From: Burhinus oedicnemus
Taxonomy: Eukaryota > Chordata > Aves > Charadriiformes > Burhinidae
Assembly (NCBI GenBank): GCA_008921705.1
Contig: VFFE01008906.1
Coordinates: 2,073,146-2,137,145, forward strand
Length of the DNA stretch: 64,000 nt
Direction of reading: 5' to 3'
Shown piece by piece: positions 61,066 to 64,000 of the stretch. The notes under the pieces are model-generated. The model saw only the letters and a program-made list of their open reading frames with translations, ran no database searches and was not told where the DNA came from. The position numbers and the translations under genes are program-made. Positions within the stretch are counted from its first letter, which is position 1, and every line of letters begins with the position of its first letter.

Positions 61066-64000
61066 CAGGCTGAGGTGGTTCAGGTGGCCAATCCAACAGG
61101 GTTCTTTTGTGAACCGGTGGCAAAGTTGGTATTCAGGCTGTGATGGTCTGATGATGGGATTCATCATGCTGTGAATAAGCAAATCTTTCTTCTTATGTTG
61201 CATCTGAAGAATGGGGAAAATCATCATTGCTTTCTACCTTTCTGTAGTCATCCTTTTTCCTCACTCAAATGGAAAGAAAGGCAACAAAACCAAAATGTTA
61301 TTAGTGGAAACTTTTATTTTTCTTTTCTGCTGAAATTCCAAGAGATACATGTCATCAACTTGGCCCAGGTTGGGCAACTCAAAGCTCCTTGACCAAGATT
61401 TCACAGCTTGAGTTTCTTGTTGCTTATGTGGCCGCTGTGCCCTGGGCAGGGTAAAGGAAGGGCTACATCTTATTTAAACATAGCTGTGCTTTTTTGGACA
61501 GAGATGTCTTTCCCCTTGTTTTAACAATTAACCAACAGGATCATGTTGCAAGAAAAATATGAGAACTGGGAAAGGGAGAGCAAGGATGGACATGAATGTA
61601 GATTTCTTGTCTGGTGCCACACAAAGGCACTGCTTGTACTATAGCAAGCCCAGGAGCATTCGCAGCCAAATTATTTGTTTCATTTTAACTGCTGTCCTTG
61701 TTGCATGTTGACTTGCTAATTAGTATTTTAAGTGCTTGTAAAATAGTTTGGTTGTATTCCTTCAGCTTTCACACGTCTCTATCGCTACTGCTGTTCCCTT
61801 CCTCCTGCCCTGTGCCATCACCTAAGTAACATCATTTCTGCTTCCAGATGGGTTGAATTCTCTAAAGCGGGAGGAAAACACAATCTTCTTTGCTTATTCA
61901 TGCACAGAGCGCTCTCATTTGCATGAGAAGAGATCAGCCTGTGGAGCCGCGCTCCCTAAAGGCTGGGGAGAAGAGAACCTACGCTCACAGGCGGGGAATA
62001 ATGAGGCACAAATGTAGATAAGCTGAATTTTTTTGTTCTGCAGCTACCCTGGGTTTTTATACCCCATTTGCAGCATTCAAAGTGCTCTGCGCAGCTGATA
62101 TACATGGAAATCGTGGGCTGGGAACACCACTGGCAATCTCGGTTGGATTTCAGCAGGCAATTGCCTTGGTGACGTACAGCACAATTGGTACGCAGGGGAG
62201 GACATCCTAAATGACAGGATTCAAAAAATAGGCATGGATTTCTGAATGAACACAGCAAATGGTGTGTTGTCACGTGACAGGCTGCTAAATCTGGTACAGC
62301 AGTAACGCTGGCAGGCATGGACAAAGGTATAGCAATGGGGGGGACCTGCTGGACCTGAACATAAGCCCAGGAATTTGTTGAATTGCCCCTGCAAGCAGGT
62401 GAACTTTGAATTACACTGACAAGGAACCTTAAACGACGGGTTTTTTGCAAGTAGTATCTGGCAGTTGTACAAAGAACCAAAAAAACTCCCTTATTTCATA
62501 AATCTTTTAGTTTTTTGAATGTACTGTTCTGTACATGTGCAGATAGTAACTACTAAAAAACATTTTCAGCAGTGACAGTTTTCAAAGCACACAGTCACCC
62601 CAGCTGCTATTTATGAATGATGCTTGGGAGGTTCTGCAAATGGAAGAATAAATACATTTTGTACATGCACAATTCTGGATATTTAGTACAGAGAGGCACT
62701 TCCCAAATGTTTTGTGAGAACAAAAAGCCCTTTCCTTGGCTGTTTACAGATGATTTGCACAGAATAAATGAAAAGTTTGAGCGTGGCTGAGCCGAGCAGC
62801 TGCCAAGAATTCAAATAAATGGTCTCAAACCCTGTTTTATCCACAAGTTCCCCTTTGGAAGATGCAGGAACGAGACATGTCAGAGGCTAATGCTGTCCAT
62901 CAAAGCAGTGGTGAGAAGGAAACCTTGTCTCATTTCCATTCTCCCTACTTGCTCTTTGGAAGTTGATTCTTTAAGCGTTATCATTGCTGAAAGCTTTTTA
63001 GTGTTTAGGTTCCAGCCATGATCTCATGGGCTTCGATAAGCTTTTTTGAGTTGAAAGGAGCTTATGCGAACAATGAAATGAAGATGATCACTTGCATCTC
63101 TATGCCATGTGCACTGGGATGTGTCAGTCCATACGATGAATAATGCACATATCAGTACCTTTGATTTTCCTAGCATTGGTTTTCATCTCTTGCATATCTT
63201 CAGTGGTGCAAAGTCTGACTTTCCAAATTTTCAAGGATCTCCAAATGTATTTTCTGTAGCAATAAAGTACTGTGATGAAGAACACAAGATTTCTTCCAAA
63301 GCCAGGCTGGTCCCAAATCCCTGCGTTGCTAAAATCTGCGTCCAAACGAGCTGAAAATCAAGTCACCTGTAAGGTTCCTATACATCCCCCATCACCAGAG
63401 CTAATAACATAATGCCCCCATTAGGCCATTCAAGGCCATAAAAAGAGGTTTTAAATCACAGAAATATTACACTTCAATATAAGCAGTGGGTTTTTTGTAA
63501 GCTTGTTTTACTTTTCCTTGTTTGTTCATGAATTGGGAATCTCTCACATCCTATTCAGAAGCTGTCTGGGACATTTCTTTCTTTGCAGGTGGGGTTACTG
63601 AGCCTGCAGGAATACTTGGCTCAGACTTTACAGCAGACAAACAGTACTCACATGCTACTTAAGACAAAACAAAATCAAAGTAAAAATGCACCCTTCTTAT
63701 GGAAGTGTTTCTCCACAGCTGGTGTAGCATATGCGGAAGCCCTCAGTGATGCTACAAAACTTTTACAGGGCTCATTAGACTTGACCTACTTCTCTCTTGT
63801 GTTTTCAGCTTGTGGAGAGAAGCTTCTTCAAACTCATGCTACCATCGGCGTGGTAGAACTGTCTTCCAGCTTCTGAAATATAGTTTTGGCCTGCTCCAGG
63901 CTTCAACTCTGCTATAATGGCAACGGGATCCTGAAGGGAAAGTGAATCAACGGTGACTGCTTTCTCTAACACATAGGTGTGCATCAGTCTCTAACATTAA

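Larger units (their letters stand above)
52681..64000. other. Non-coding DNA, no gene seen
   Basis: Short frames on both strands, including a Cys-rich minus-strand frame of 174 codons at 62480-61956. It has no domain I recognise and no flanking exon signals. A-rich runs lie at 53360-53395 and 53622-53635. A 22-bp duplication lies at 61022-61065 and an inverted repeat at 58392-58420. No CR1 copy is recognised after 52680. Confidence 0.45.

Noticed and set aside
61917..61924. ATTTGCAT octamer (POU-type site), also at 2365-2372 and 5675-5682
   Set aside because: About two such octamers are expected by chance on both strands of 64 kb, so three is not notable.
61956..62480. Cys-rich minus-strand frame of 174 codons
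   Set aside because: The cysteines show no regular spacing matching a known small secreted or zinc-finger family, and a second overlapping frame exists on the same strand.

Overview
The window looks like nuclear DNA from a bird. At least six CR1-type non-LTR retrotransposon copies are recognisable. Where a 3' end survives it carries the CR1 tail (octamers of the ATTCTRTG type, or their complement TCACAGAAT on the + strand), which is typical of birds and other sauropsids. Most of the DNA is AT-rich and CpG-poor, with one strong CpG island and no bacterial-style gene packing. I see no rRNA, tRNA, CRISPR array or intact host protein-coding gene. Most open frames in the window are short, unsupported by neighbouring exon signals, or shadows of CR1 or of low-complexity DNA.

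Layout. At 1-4.6 kb lies AT-rich non-coding DNA. At 4.6-5.75 kb is a moderate-GC stretch that has kept its CpGs. Its left edge holds a small candidate exon on the minus strand (4632-4711) with a good splice donor. At about 6.95-8.15 kb is a dense CpG island with C/G runs, Sp1-like GC boxes, a TATA-like AATAAAAAGG on the + strand and at least two good splice donors on the minus strand. The simplest reading is the promoter and first exon(s) of a gene running leftward out of the window, with 1-7 kb as its first intron(s). The gene cannot be named, and a + strand or divergent transcript is not excluded.

From 8.2 kb to the right end the DNA is non-coding, intergenic or intronic. It is broken up by CR1 copies. 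The main one is a 5'-truncated minus-strand element at 15.0-17.09 kb whose reverse transcriptase frame is still open except for a TGA replacing a tryptophan codon and a two-stop lesion near the C-terminus. A degraded minus-strand 3' end lies at 40.55-40.87 kb. Plus-strand 3' ends lie at 28.36-28.51 and 34.25-34.39 kb. Two plus-strand copies with large internal deletions lie at 35.3-35.8 and 52.26-52.68 kb. Smaller items are a 15-bp x3 minisatellite (22.76 kb), a 22-bp perfect tandem duplication (61.02 kb), a perfect 12-bp-stem inverted repeat (58.39 kb), AT-rich palindromic repeats (26.98 kb), a 22-base poly-T run (45.87 kb) and a G/T-rich tract (51.72-52.08 kb).

I found no convincing new biological system. 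The items most worth a second look are the CpG-retaining block beside the CpG island with its arginine-rich candidate exon, and the young-looking CR1 copy disabled by very few changes.
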